This document shows, in pieces, positions 20,846 to 32,235 of a DNA stretch of 64,000 bases. The position numbers and the translations under genes are program-made. A model generated the notes under the pieces. The model did no database searches, had not been told where the DNA came from, and saw only the letters and a program-made list of their open reading frames with translations. Source of the DNA: Diatrype stigma (lineage: Eukaryota; Ascomycota; Sordariomycetes; Xylariales; Diatrypaceae); contig JAKJXP020000024.1 of the NCBI GenBank assembly GCA_022225965.2, positions 372,001-436,000 of the forward strand. The letters are read 5' to 3'. The number at the start of each line of letters is the position of its first letter. Position 1 is the stretch's first letter.

Positions 20846-21723
20846 AGGAAGTGGAGCGTATCCCACCAACCACCTTCGTGGGCAAACATTGAGATAAAGG
20901 TGAATCGTAAACGAGACTTGATGGTAGTAGACACAGTTCCAATCCTAGCAACGTTACATTATTGCATGTATGAACTCCATCGGAAAGCCTGCTCGCTAGA
21001 TGCGCGATACTATGAACGACCATAGCGGGGTTGGGTAAATACCACTCCAAGCCAAGTGCGGGCAAGAAGCGGGGGGTCCATTCCCCCTTGAACAGACCCC
21101 GAGATATCATGATACATCTCGGTGGGATGGAATACCGAGGCAAATAGACACTCTCCGTGCTTTCGGGTCGTTTGTCGGATCTGCCTTTACCGCACCGGGC
21201 TATCTGCATGTAGTTATCTCCTATGTTGTCGCATGGCCGCGGTCGGTAGGTACCTCACTCAAAAATCCACTTCAGGGGCTGAGATACCCCTGAGTTATTA
21301 CAAAGCATCAGGCCAAGCCCCCTTTTGGGACATACGCCGTGAGCAAACAGCGTCCAATTCATATTCATTCATAGCATGCAGAACCACGTCTTCATGCTAG
21401 GTTATCTGGAGGGGCGTAGCTACGTCAATGATCAAGATGATGCTCAAGCCGGGTGCCATATCCCTAGTATTTCGCAGGAACAAATTGATGGGCTCTAGGG
21501 GTATTCGGGGATCGACTCTCGATGATGGAAATACGCACCATAAGATCAATCAATTATTCAATATGTGTCGTTTCAATGATTGCGGTGTTTGTAAGTGCGA
21601 AGGGTGATATTGATTCAGTCCTAACCTTATGTGGACACAGTGGATTTAGATATCCCTGTCCTTCCAGCTCCTCAATAGGATGCAGTACAAAGCCTAGGGA
21701 CAAGATCACCTTTCCCACTCCCT
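20846..21723. other. Spacer between the GH3 and GH127 genes
   Basis: About 880 bp without a supported gene. It contains the GH3 promoter and the 3' end of the GH127 transcript. Confidence 0.45.
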
Positions 21724-24187
21724 CTACCCTAACTTGACCTTTGGTAACTCGACCTTCGGCAGGTGTGCCATATGCAGCTTAGCGCTTCCGTAGGGCACAA
21801 ATCGCGCCGCGAAGGGCTCGCCCGTGATGGCGGGGTTCGTCGGCGGCAGGCCCGCGGTGTCGTGATCGACGGGCCAGTCGATCTCCACGGCGGCGATCCG
21901 GAGCTCCACCGGCGGCGCGCCGAGATCCCAGATCGGGTTCGGCAGCTCATAAGATGACGGCGACGACGAGATGTTCCGAGCGGCCACGACGGTGATCTGG
22001 GAGGGGTCGATGGCGATGTTCCACGGCGTCGTCGGCGTTAGCGCGTAGTCGTGACTGTGCGCGCTTGTGGTGTTCTTAGGCAACGGGCCGTACGGCGGAT
22101 CGTAGTTGTAGGCCAACATCTCAGTTTGTTCGTACTCGATAGCCAGGCTGTAGAGAAGTGCTCCGTAGTAGACGGCGACCGTGCCTTCGGACGGCTCCTC
22201 GATCCGGGGTTCCGTGTCGAGCGTGACGGTGAAGGTGTTCTTAGTGCCACCACCGGATATCTCGACTTTCTGTAGACCCCCGTCGGAGGGCGAGAGAGGC
22301 ACGGCAGTATCACTTCCGGGTGCTTGGATTGTGCTAGCCTCACTAGCCCAGGCGGGTATACGCACGTAAAAGGGGAAGTCAGACGCGGCAGTGACCTCGT
22401 ACTTGATGCTGAAACCAAAGGGGTAGATCGTATCGGCGGTGACCGAGACGGGATTGCTATCCCCTAGTTCCACGGTCGCGCTGCCCGGGCTGAGGAATAC
22501 GTGAGCGAGGCCGCCATCTTCGGTACCCACGAAAGAGTTCGCTAGGAACTTGGGGTAAGCCTGCGGGTGGTTGACGGTGCAGCATGGGTAGTTCGGCTCA
22601 AGACCGAACACGTTGGCGTAAGAGTCCACATCGTACTATGGTATCTCGTGTCAGCATTGCCTTCACATGGGGCTCCTGAAGTTTCTTACCCATTGCTCGG
22701 CCGTAGTGAGATTACGTGACCAGGGCTGCGGAAGAATTTACAATTAGCATCTCAGTCCTGGTCGTGGACACCGAGATAGTCATATACCTGATTCTCCTGT
22801 TGGATATATTGATGGGACCACCAATCTGGGGATACCGATACCGGGAAAGCATTGAACGCTGTACGCTCAGCCCAGTCCGCCAAGTCGTTATCGCCCAAGA
22901 ACTGATATACATAGGCAAGGGAGAACATCATTTCGGCAGCAATGCATAGTTCGGAGCCATGGACGGGACTCAAGTCCGTGATGTATTCATCAGCAATTAT
23001 GGTGCCGGCAATACTTCTGTGATACTTGGCTAGGAGATCCATGGCCGTCCGAGTTTGCGTTTTCAGTGTCTCATCATGCGTCATACGATAGATTGATAAA
23101 GGGTAGCGGAGGCCTGGATTATGTCGTTCAGCATGGACAGTTATCAAAACAGCAGTGGTGGAAAGAAATAATGGTGCCCCCTTTCATAGCCAGGGAAGTC
23201 AGGACTTACCCTCTGCGTGATTAACCCCGTGGATGAACAGCCAACTCAAATTATAGCTGGAGTTGTCATCCCAGACTTTAGGATAAGCCTCCTCGGTCCA
23301 AAAGGTTCTCCAGTCGGCACCTCCTATTTGTCCGCCCTTGATCATCAGCTCCATGGTTTCCCAGATGACTTTGGTATTGTTCCGTGGATAGCGCTCGTAC
23401 AGCCACTGAAGCGGAATGTGGTACTCATGCGTACGACCGACGCCAAATCCAGAGGGATCAAAAATATCACCTTGGTCATCGTGGTTGATTAAGCCCGTGT
23501 AATTGTTGCTCAGCATCTCGTGGGCTAGGATCACGTATCGGTGCATGGCATCCACGATTCTGTCCGTTTGGGTTGGATCCGCCTCAGCATATTGCTATGC
23601 CAACGTTAGTATTGCTGACTTGATCATTAGACAATGCGATAGCGAGGCTCACGATCAAACCAAGGAGGATGAGGGTTCTAGCCCACACTCCCCGGGTAGC
23701 TTGTGTAGTCTCCCATCCGATCCAGCCATCTTCCTGTTGGTGATCTAGGATATAATCCAGATAGTACTTGACCTGGCCCTCGATCTTAGCATCACCCAGT
23801 CCGAAGGCCAGGGGAACCAGCCCGTTGAACCAGTAAGGGCTGGCCTCATTCAAGGCGGAGTACTCAGTTGAACCACCTAAGAACCGGGAATCATGAACAA
23901 ATCTGTAAAAGTCAAACAGGTTACCGGCAAGGCCGTCCGCTTCTAGTTGCAATTCGCCCTTCAGCCATCCTAGCGGTTTGATGGATCCTAAGTCCAGCGC
24001 CTTGAAGACCGGTTGAACGACTAGAACAATGTTAGCTCAAAGCCCACATGCGGTATGTGCGTGAAACGGTATAACCAAACGTACATGGGGAGTCAGGTTC
24101 CAGACGTAATGCCTTAACTTGAACCTGGGGTATTGCTACTGCTGCTGTAAGAACCAAGAGCGCTAGGAGGGGGGTAAGAAGCTTCAT
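21724..24187 (-). CDS. Secreted GH127 family protein (beta-L-arabinofuranosidase-like)
   Basis: Six exons: 24187-24085, 24020-23653, 23594-23210, 23113-22788, 22725-22690 (12 codons) and 22635-21724, with in-frame introns of 54-96 nt, giving 709 residues. An N-terminal signal peptide (MKLLTPLLALLVLTAAVA) is followed by the DUF1680/GH127 fold: WLKGELQLEADGLAGNL, EDGWIGWETTQ, HGSELCIAAEMMFSLAY, SPDWWSHQYIQQENQ and LEPNYPCCTVNHPQ. By analogy with the bacterial enzyme, Glu340, Cys342, Cys424 and Cys425 are the likely zinc ligands, with one cysteine of the CC pair as nucleophile. Family members remove beta-L-arabinofuranosyl groups, and the exact linkage here is inferred. It lies 880 bp upstream of the GH3 gene on the same strand. 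Confidence 0.92.
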
Positions 24188-25685
24188 CGTGATCCCAAGT
24201 AACGGTATATCTCAGGTTAAGGACAGTATCGGATTACCCCCAGCAAGATGCGATGAAGAGCAATAGCATAGACATACTGGAAGACTCAGATCCAACAACT
24301 AGGTTAAGCTTTACAACAATGCGCAGCCTACGCGGGATCGGCACTTTTCCCCGACCTTTGTTCCTAACCAGGCCTGTGAACCACGTAATCATAACCAATC
24401 ATTCTTGCAATGATGGACATCACCGTGCCTTATAGTATAAGCCCTTCTCCATGCCGATCTCCCAATTGCAATGCAGACCATACCGCCCTTGCTGTCTGGG
24501 GTGAGGGGTGCGGGGTAGATACGGTATATGAAGGGTAGGTAAGCATGCTCCTTCTACGATGACAGGATCGCTTCATGGGGTGGCATGGATTCAGAGAAAA
24601 TACATCAGCATTATAGTACAAAACTGATACGAATCCCCCCTGCATATAGCCAAACAAACTTTAGAACAGTATAATATCTATAATGAAGCCCTCTTTGCAT
24701 CGGTAGAAACGGCTTATTGTATTGATGAACATGCGCTCACTATAAGGTTCAAGCACACGTAGGTGCTCATGCCCATGCTGAAGTAACAAGTTCCATGTGC
24801 ATTTTTCATAGCGTCATCATGTTGTGCGATGTGAATACGGACTTACGCAATAATATAGGTATAGTAGCATCCGCAAGCTGTGTGACAACTTAGGAAGCCA
24901 CTCCAATAGGTAGATGAATTCTGATAGTCTATAAGGGTATGTTGATGAAGCCACCGGTTCTTTCCAACTAGACCCCTTACAAAGAGAGGCTGTGTGCTAG
25001 TAACACTTCTTCCTAACAATAATTCATGAACTGCCAGTAATAAGCAGCACCCTGCTGTCCGTGTTTAGGTTGAGATAGGGGTATCACGCCCCACACATAT
25101 TGTGAATATATAGGAGTGTAGTCCCCCAGCCCTATGGCTGGACACTTAGTATGGAACCTAAAGGGTATTCATCCTATAAACATGATAGTTTGATCCTGAT
25201 TACCTGGTTCCTTTCCAGTTTTTATTTCCTTTTTTCGGTATTCTCTCCTAGAAAGGGGGTGGGGACTTATGAGTGGATTCGGAAACAACGGCTGCATTAG
25301 AGGTAACTTCCCGGACGCTGCTAAATATCATTATATCCTTCGTAAATTAGTATCACAGACCAGATTTTGGATAATAAGTCATTTGATGTAATGAAATATC
25401 TCCTCTTGCCGAATCCGTGATCAATCTCGACCTTGAGCTTTGACAAGTTTCGGGGTAATGCGACTACCCAGATGTTAGGTATAGCATATACTTAACACTC
25501 ATATTGTATTGATAGCACCAACTCAACACTTTATGATCAGTCTCGGAAAGTCGTGTGTATCGTATCGGATACTCATTTTGCCTCTTTTCCTTTTCCTTTC
25601 CATCGAATTGTTCAGCTAATGGCATCAATGTTTAGGTACAGAACATGATACGCCAGCCACATGCCCTGGCTCCGTACTAGGTGAA
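24188..25685. other. Intergenic region
   Basis: About 1.5 kb of moderately AT-rich sequence without a supported gene. It includes the GH127 promoter. Confidence 0.45.
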
Positions 25686-26339
25686 TCAAAGCTTAACAAA
25701 GTCCCAGACGGCGCCCTCTCCGGTGGTCTCGACAAGTTTGCCGCCATTATGTGCTACACCCATCTTTGACAAGGTGTGAGAGCGTTTGATCAACAGCACA
25801 TAGCCACCCTCAGGATGCCGCCTTGCACAGAAGTACTCCCAGTCTTTATGTTGTCTAGCCTCGGCCCAGAAGCCACGCTTGTTATCATGGCCGACTGTGG
25901 ATTAGGCTCAATCAGCAACAAACTCAAGTGAATTGCATGTTTGCATGCATGGTGCTAGCTTCAGGGGGGCTGTACCAGGTGCTAACGTACTATATTTGTC
26001 GGCGACGGGGCTGTGGAACCCAAGCCACCCATCCTTCTCCTCACAGATCCAGTGGGAGCTCTGGTCGCCGGGACAATTCCAATCCTTCAGCTGCAGCCCG
26101 CCCATAACGAGTGTTATGGCCCGTCTGGGCCGTCTGGTCACTCGCTCGCGGATAACGAATGTGCTGCCCGGCCATGGCACGACCTCGACGAGAGCAGTGG
26201 GGCCGGGGTATATGTCATCCACCGAGGTACCCGTCGGTGTATGCGGTCCGTAATCATAGTCCGTCGAGGTTGATGGGGGTGGCGATGGTTTGTGCTGGTT
26301 GGCGCCCCCTTCGGTGGTGTAATCCCAATCGCGGGACAT
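25686..26339 (-). CDS. Conserved-looking small protein of unknown function
   Basis: Two exons, 26339-25991 and 25894-25686, joined in phase over a 96-nt intron (GTACGT donor, CACAG acceptor), giving 185 residues. The start is the ATG of MSRDWDYTTEGG. A disordered Pro/Ser/Thr-rich N-terminus (to about residue 45) is followed by a compact domain rich in Trp, Gly and aromatics. It includes VVPWPGSTFVIRE, LKDWNCPGDQSSHWICEEKDGWLGF, GHDNKRGFWAEARQHKDWEYFC and HPEGGYVLLIKRSHTL, and ends GAVWDFVKL. The repeated W..C..K.GW.GF pattern recalls fungal beta-trefoil or fascin-like domains, though I cannot assign it firmly. The splice that joins two matching halves is good evidence that the gene is real. 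Confidence 0.75.
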
Positions 26340-27533
26340 CGTGATGGATTGTGCTACGGTCAGAACTACGCTTCGTCTTATGTATCCTCCCCTTTCGTTT
26401 TGTGTTGATATGTCAGGATCGAACCAGAGATCAGAAGGATAAGATATGATTTTCTTAGAAAGTACGAACAAGGTTTATGATAACATACCGGTAGATGTAG
26501 TGAGTGCAGATTGGCCCCTTAAAGTACCCCGCTGAGCCAACTTATCAGGCCAGGCAGGAGGCCCCCTACCAACAAATTGAGGTGCAAACTCCCGCTTTCG
26601 CCAGCAAATCACAAAGCTCGGGAGGCTGCATGTATCAGGAAAGCAATACCTAGAAACCGCCAGAATGACCCAATTCACTGAGCTCTTGTGACAACAAGGC
26701 TAGATATAAGAGCGCCTAGATTTGATCGGCGGTGTAGAACAATATACTTAGACGATGTGTTCCAATATGTTTATTCACGTCACTTATACATTTATGGTGT
26801 TATGTAAAACGTTGAGAAACCTTTTAAACTTATCCTATGACTACAAAACACTATATAACCTGGTATCGGAACATACTCAGCCTGCACTATATTCACAGGC
26901 TATATTGAGATGCAGATATTTAGAGGAGGGACTGCCTCAAAGGAGGACATCGGGCCCCAGGAGCCAGCGTAATGGACTGTGTAGGGCAGTCGAAGTCAGA
27001 AACCCTGCGGATAAGGTAGTAGAGTAAATTATGGACTTAAGTCCCCCTAGACGAGCATTCATGGTTATGGCATCGGCCTAAATCGGTAACTTAGATTCAA
27101 CAGTGAATATCGAGCCGAGTCATTTGAAACCTGAAGGAAGAGGCACCTTAGCCCCTAGTTGAATCCAGCAAGGCACTCCAAAGGTCTGCTGCTGACCACA
27201 AGCTGACCACAAGGTATAAACCCACACTCAACTGATGTAGATTCGTTCTGCCCAGAGAAAGAGAAACCCCCATACTCCATATTCTATCCCTTGTTCTCTG
27301 ACAGGAACCAGCCAAACAAATAAATACATTCATGTCGTCGTAATGCTCCCGTATGCAGAGCTCAGTCCCGCCCCTTTAAGTTAGGTAGTTCTCGTCGAGT
27401 TCCCACCCCTTTTGCTTTTGCTTTCCATTCCTCCTCTCCATCCCCTCTTTCGTTCAACACCCATACTGTCTATCTGGGTACGTATGTGTGTCTGTACATA
27501 TGCAGGCACGTGTCTTTCTAATTGCAGTTCAGT
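26340..27533. other. Intergenic region
   Basis: About 1.2 kb. Only short frames are present and I see no gene. Confidence 0.45.
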
Positions 27534-29072
27534 TCAATCCACCCACTCCAGAAGCTTCCCAGCCTCCAAGACGCCCACGACCTCCCCGGCCTCCACGACC
27601 GCTAGTATGGAGCGCTCGTTGCAGCCCGCCATCTCCGCCTCCTCTTCTTCTCCCCTCCCGCCACCGCCGTCGTCCCTCAGGGGCGTCATTCGCATATCCC
27701 TGATCCACTCGGCCGCCTGCGCGATCCGCGTCTCCGCCCGTATGGTGATCCATTCGGCCCGGCCGACGACGAGGTCCGGGATGGCCCGCGCATCACACGC
27801 CAACTTCGTCACCTCGAGCCCGCGGATTCGGCTGGGCGAGGCGAGCTCCTCCTCGTTATTGGCCCCGATGACGCGTACCCACCCGGACTCCGAGTCGAAG
27901 CCTGCTTTGAGGACATCGGCACCTGTGGTGGTGGTATTCCCGCTGCTGCTAGTGTCGATAGAATCACCATTGCGGTGCGCAGCTTGAATCCTCGACGGGC
28001 GCAGTGGGGATGCCGGCGCCGGCGGCAGACACAGCGGGATATTGCGCAGGGGCACGGCGATCTCCCGGATCTCCTGGGGCTTCCGGAAGGCGGCGCCGAT
28101 CGCGCCGCCGGGGTGGTTCTGCGCGAACACAGCGGAGACGTTGCTGCCGCCGCCGCCGCCACCACCAGCACCACCAGCACCACGGTGGTGCAGCTCCTGC
28201 GCCGCGGCGACGGCGAGGGCGTCGCCGAGGGCCAGGGCGACGGTGGTGGAGGTGGTGGGGGCGGAGACGCCGAAGGAGACGGTCTCGGGCTCGTGGATGG
28301 GGGCGGGCAGGAGGACCATGCCGGGCCGGCGGCGGACGAGCTCGCAGTCCTCGGGGGCGCGGTGGGCCGTCAGCACCACGGTGGCCAGGCCGGCGTCGAC
28401 GTGGGGCAGCAGGGCGAGCAGCTCGGGCGTGCGGCCCGAGAAGGTCACGAACAGGACGGCGTCGCGCGGGCCCAGCTGGCCCAGGTCCCCGTGCAGCGCC
28501 TCCGTCGGGTGCAGGAAGGCCGCCCGCACCCCCAGGCTGTTGAACGTCGCCACCAGCTTCCGCGCGATGTGGCCCGACTTGCCCACCCCGACCAGCACGA
28601 GCTTGCCTCCGCCGCTGCCGCTCCCCCGATCCCTCCCCCAGTCGCGGTTTTGCCGCGCCGGCCGCGTGGCCGTGATTATGGTCTGGATCGCGGCGTCGAA
28701 GCCCGCCGCGGCGACGCGGTCCGTCTCGTACAGGCGCACGAGGTCCCGGAGGGCGGTGGCCTCCGTGTTGAGCACGTGGATGGCGGTCGAGAGCCTCTGC
28801 TTGGCTACTAGGGACCTGCTACTACTGCTGCTGTCGTGACTGCTGCTACTGCTGCTACCGTCGGTGGTAGTAGTAATAGTAGTAGTAGTTGTACTGTCCA
28901 GTGCTGTTGATGGGTCGATGGCGGCATCGTCTAGGCAGAGCTCCTGGATCGGAATGGGCTCCGCCGCGCTCGGTGTGAGTGGAGATGGCGGTGATGGAGG
29001 TGGCACCGACGGTCTCTGAGGTAGGCCCAGGAGGTAGACCTCGCTGTTATGGACCGGGTGATGCTCGACCAT
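27534..29072 (-). CDS. SIS-domain sugar-phosphate isomerase (KpsF/GutQ-like)
   Basis: Intronless, 512 residues from the ATG of MVEHHPVHNSEVYLLGL; the frame remains open upstream but without ATG. A low-complexity N-terminal stretch with runs of Thr and Ser (bases about 28800-28900) precedes an SIS domain: LVLVGVGKSGHIARKLVATF, HPTEALHGDLGQL, FVTFSGRTPELLALLP and TTVALALGDALAVAAAQ, followed by FAQNHPGGAIG. These are marks of the KpsF/GutQ arabinose-5-phosphate isomerase group. The C-terminal half has only weak resemblance to the paired CBS domains of bacterial members (AEWITIRAETRIAQAAEWI, ILAVVEAGEVVGVLEAGKLLEW). Its substrate in fungi is not known to me. The coding sequence is GC-rich. Confidence 0.88.
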   Translation of the reverse strand: MVEHHPVHNSEVYLLGLPQRPSVPPPSPPSPLTPSAAEPIPIQELCLDDAAIDPSTALDSTTTTTITTTTDGSSSSSSHDSSSSSRSLVAKQRLSTAIHVLNTEATALRDLVRLYETDRVAAAGFDAAIQTIITATRPARQNRDWGRDRGSGSGGGKLVLVGVGKSGHIARKLVATFNSLGVRAAFLHPTEALHGDLGQLGPRDAVLFVTFSGRTPELLALLPHVDAGLATVVLTAHRAPEDCELVRRRPGMVLLPAPIHEPETVSFGVSAPTTSTTVALALGDALAVAAAQELHHRGAGGAGGGGGGGSNVSAVFAQNHPGGAIGAAFRKPQEIREIAVPLRNIPLCLPPAPASPLRPSRIQAAHRNGDSIDTSSSGNTTTTGADVLKAGFDSESGWVRVIGANNEEELASPSRIRGLEVTKLACDARAIPDLVVGRAEWITIRAETRIAQAAEWIRDMRMTPLRDDGGGGRGEEEEAEMAGCNERSILAVVEAGEVVGVLEAGKLLEWVD

Positions 29073-31640
29073 GGCTACCAAACCGAAGCCCCTTGGGAAG
29101 ATAGGGAGATGGGAATCCTTGTCAGGGCCGAAACAAAGATTCGCAAAACGAGGGCTGCTGTGAAAGCTCAGAGCGAGCCGATATCGCAATTAAGGCCAGG
29201 TGGTTCGGGGACGCTCGTTTGTAGTAGTGCTTAGCGCACCATGCAGTGGGTGAATCATGGACTCAGATGGCCATCATGATACGAACATATAAAACCTATA
29301 TCTTTTCGCCACTACTCGTCTCCTGCGGATATCAGGGACGGCTTGTACTCAAACTTGCCGCAGGTTTGAGGTGGGGTTCAGGGATCGACGGATAGATTAG
29401 ACAGGAGGGAGACCCGACAATGGCGAGAAATAAGGCGATGACCTATAAGACTGTAGCCCGCATTCGCTCTTGAATCCTGCGGTGTGAATGTCAGTCAATG
29501 TGACTCTTCATTGCTTCTGAGACAATGTGTATGTTGTCGTTGGAAGGAGGAAGTCTACATATCTAGTCAGCTATCAGGACAAAGAAAGGATAACTACTAC
29601 TACTACGAGATGCTAGCTAAGATATTGACTAGCTAGGAATTAGAAGCTCCGAGACGAGCCGCTTAAGACCGTAACTAAGACAGAGCTATTTCAGGATCGT
29701 ACCCACCATCGACGGGCTTAGGGCCTTGGGCACAGGCGTATAGAAATTTGGATCCCAGGGGATGTCAACCACCAATCCCATCAGTCATCACAGGCTATCC
29801 ATGCAGCCAGCCATGGAATATATGTTTCGAGTGTATGGAAACTTCGGAACGCCGGTATCGTAGGCTCTCTCTTCGGGGTTTAGTGACATCCCGAACGGGA
29901 AGGACTACAGATGATGAAATCTTACGCCATCCTAACTTTTGGGATTCGCTCAGGTTAGCCTTGAAGTAGCGTCGAAAGGTCGGAGAGAGTAGATCTCCTC
30001 GTCCTCATCTTGGGGGTAGGTACTTTACTATGCAGAGATAGGTAGGCACTATAGTACAGTGATAGGCTGGCTGTAGCCGCACTTGATGATGCAAACCGCA
30101 GGCTGCAGACTGCAAACTCTAGGCACGATGACATGCATGCAATTTCCAGTTATCGGGATACTTCACCGTTGAGTTTTGGTTTGCAACCGTATTTAGACGT
30201 TGTACGACGATGAGTTGTAGGATCATGAGGGTGGCTCAGGATGATTGGGTGCTGATGGCCAACCCCATCTTTGATAATCTATCTATCTACCTAGGTACAT
30301 ACACACCCACTCAGCGCTAGATAATCCATGACAGGTGTATAAAGCGCGGGGTTTCGAGGTCGTCAGATATATTGATAATAGTCAGCTAGGGGTTGCGTCG
30401 AAGTCAACACCAGAGACTATGTATACTCAAAAAGAGCATCTTTTAGACCATACACACTCGCAATCCTTCGGGGATCTGTAATACCTAAGGCTCAACTTCT
30501 TCATATCGCCCGCATGTGAACTTGGATCCCGCTTATTAGTATTGATATGGCTGTATATACACCCCACCCTCTCAAGTTGATGTTCGTTTGCACACACTTA
30601 TTCCATATACGGAAGATAAATAATTCTCGAGATCAAGACTTTGCAAGGGTTAATTGAACGGTGGGAGTTCAACAAGCAAGCGCCTGGAAAAGCCCGCATG
30701 CAGTATGCCGAAGCTTGTCTGCAGATTCGGGGTTTTAAGTAATCCCTGGTAAGATAATACTATAGTACCACTCTCAGTCCAGATATGATCGAACGGACAG
30801 GCGGGGGAGCCTCTACAAGCATGTGAATACCCGGGGTTACAGGCTGACAGGGTCTGCCACCTTTGCTGCTGTAACACATATACACAGATAATACAGCTGG
30901 GGGGTGCTTCGTCTGAGTCGCGAGCTTCACTAAACTGGCTGATTGGCTAACACGATGAACAATGCCCTGATGTAGTGCAATGTAGTGTAAAGCTATCTTG
31001 AGCCTGGCCACGAAATCCAGAATGAAGAACTTTGTTTCACTCTCTGATCCCCAATTCTACTTTTGTAACAACCATCGCCAAGCATTCCGATGGAGGGGCA
31101 GGGGTCGATGGGGGGTGGGTGGTTGCATATGTACGTCTTCCGACGACCTCCATCTTCAATCATGCTATCGTGTAAGGAATGGCTGCATGGGTTTTCGTAC
31201 TGGCGTACGTACCTAGAGCACGATGCCCTGACCGCTGATTCTCAAACCGATATTGAAAGAAGATCATTCCTGGGTAGGGTTCATCGAGTTGTGGTCGGTT
31301 AAGAGACGACTGTGACTCTGTGAGGAGATCTTGAAGCGGAAAGTCAGTCAGGCTGCAGCCAGGCCAGCACAACCCACCCCTGCTTGAAGCTGACTAGAGG
31401 TGATGCGTGGATTATAGGGGGTTATAGGCTACCAAAGCTACGATTCGACATAGTTTATTACTTTAGCGGATAAGCAAGTCGTCAAGCAAACGCCAAGCGT
31501 GATTGCCCGTGGGGGAGACGTACCCGCTAACAATAGAATGAAACGATGCTGGAAGAGCTTCCCTAATCCGTCCATATGACACCCGCAACATGTGTTCAGG
31601 TGAGGTGGGAGGAGGTCTGACCATCAGTGTATGATACATA
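29073..31640. other. Long intergenic region
   Basis: About 2.6 kb upstream of the SIS gene without a convincing reading frame or RNA gene. TACCTA/TAGGTA tracts occur near 30015-30055 and 30285-30300. A MITE begins at its right edge. Confidence 0.5.
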
Positions 31641-31949
31641 ACGTTTTCCACCCCCTTCCGGGACACACTAGGATCTGGGACGGCCCTATTTCTCAAATGA
31701 GGGATAAAAGGATATATCGACATAACCGATATTACCATAACCATATATAGCCCTTTTCTGCCTTGAATCTTCGAATTAAATTTTGTGAAATTTTCCTTAC
31801 ATAAGTCTTTATGTAATTAAGTCATATCTGAAGTTGTACGTATTTCCGAGCAGTGTCGGTGAAGTTATGAATTTTTAAAGTTGGTATTACTATATAAGAA
31901 ATGGGGGCGTCCCAGATCCTAGTGTGTCCCGAAAGGGGGTGGAAAACGT
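31641..31949. mobile_element. MITE with 55-bp terminal inverted repeats and TA duplication
   Basis: The left end (31641-31695) and the reverse complement of the right end (31895-31949) both begin ACGTTTTCCACCCCCTT and match at 51 of 55 positions. The element is 309 bp and is flanked by TA at 31639-31640 and 31950-31951, the target duplication of Tc1/mariner-type transposons. The centre is AT-rich and has no transposase, so this is a non-autonomous element. Its family name is unknown to me. Confidence 0.88.
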
Positions 31950-32235
31950 TAGTACATACATACTACATACATACCTACCTGCCTAATAAATACTACATAC
32001 CTGTACACTGTACACACCTATAGTGGTAATAACCAGCCCTGACCTGACCTGGAGTTCCTCCCGCCATCCTCCCTCCAGTTCTTAACCAACACAACACACA
32101 ACAGCATCTCCCGAACGAACCTCTGATCAAACGAACCGGCCAACACCTCGATGATTATCTAGTCTGTGGTTGTTTGAGATTCGAGGATAGGGCAAGAAAC
32201 AGCGAATTACCCCGAGAACCGACGAATACATCACG

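Noticed and set aside
27975..28839. Plus-strand frames of 179-278 codons opposite the SIS isomerase
   Set aside because: They are antisense to a conserved GC-rich CDS and consist of low-complexity Arg/Gly/Ala runs.
31463..31744. Minus-strand 93-codon open frame
   Set aside because: Its first third lies inside the left inverted repeat of the MITE, and it has no recognisable product.
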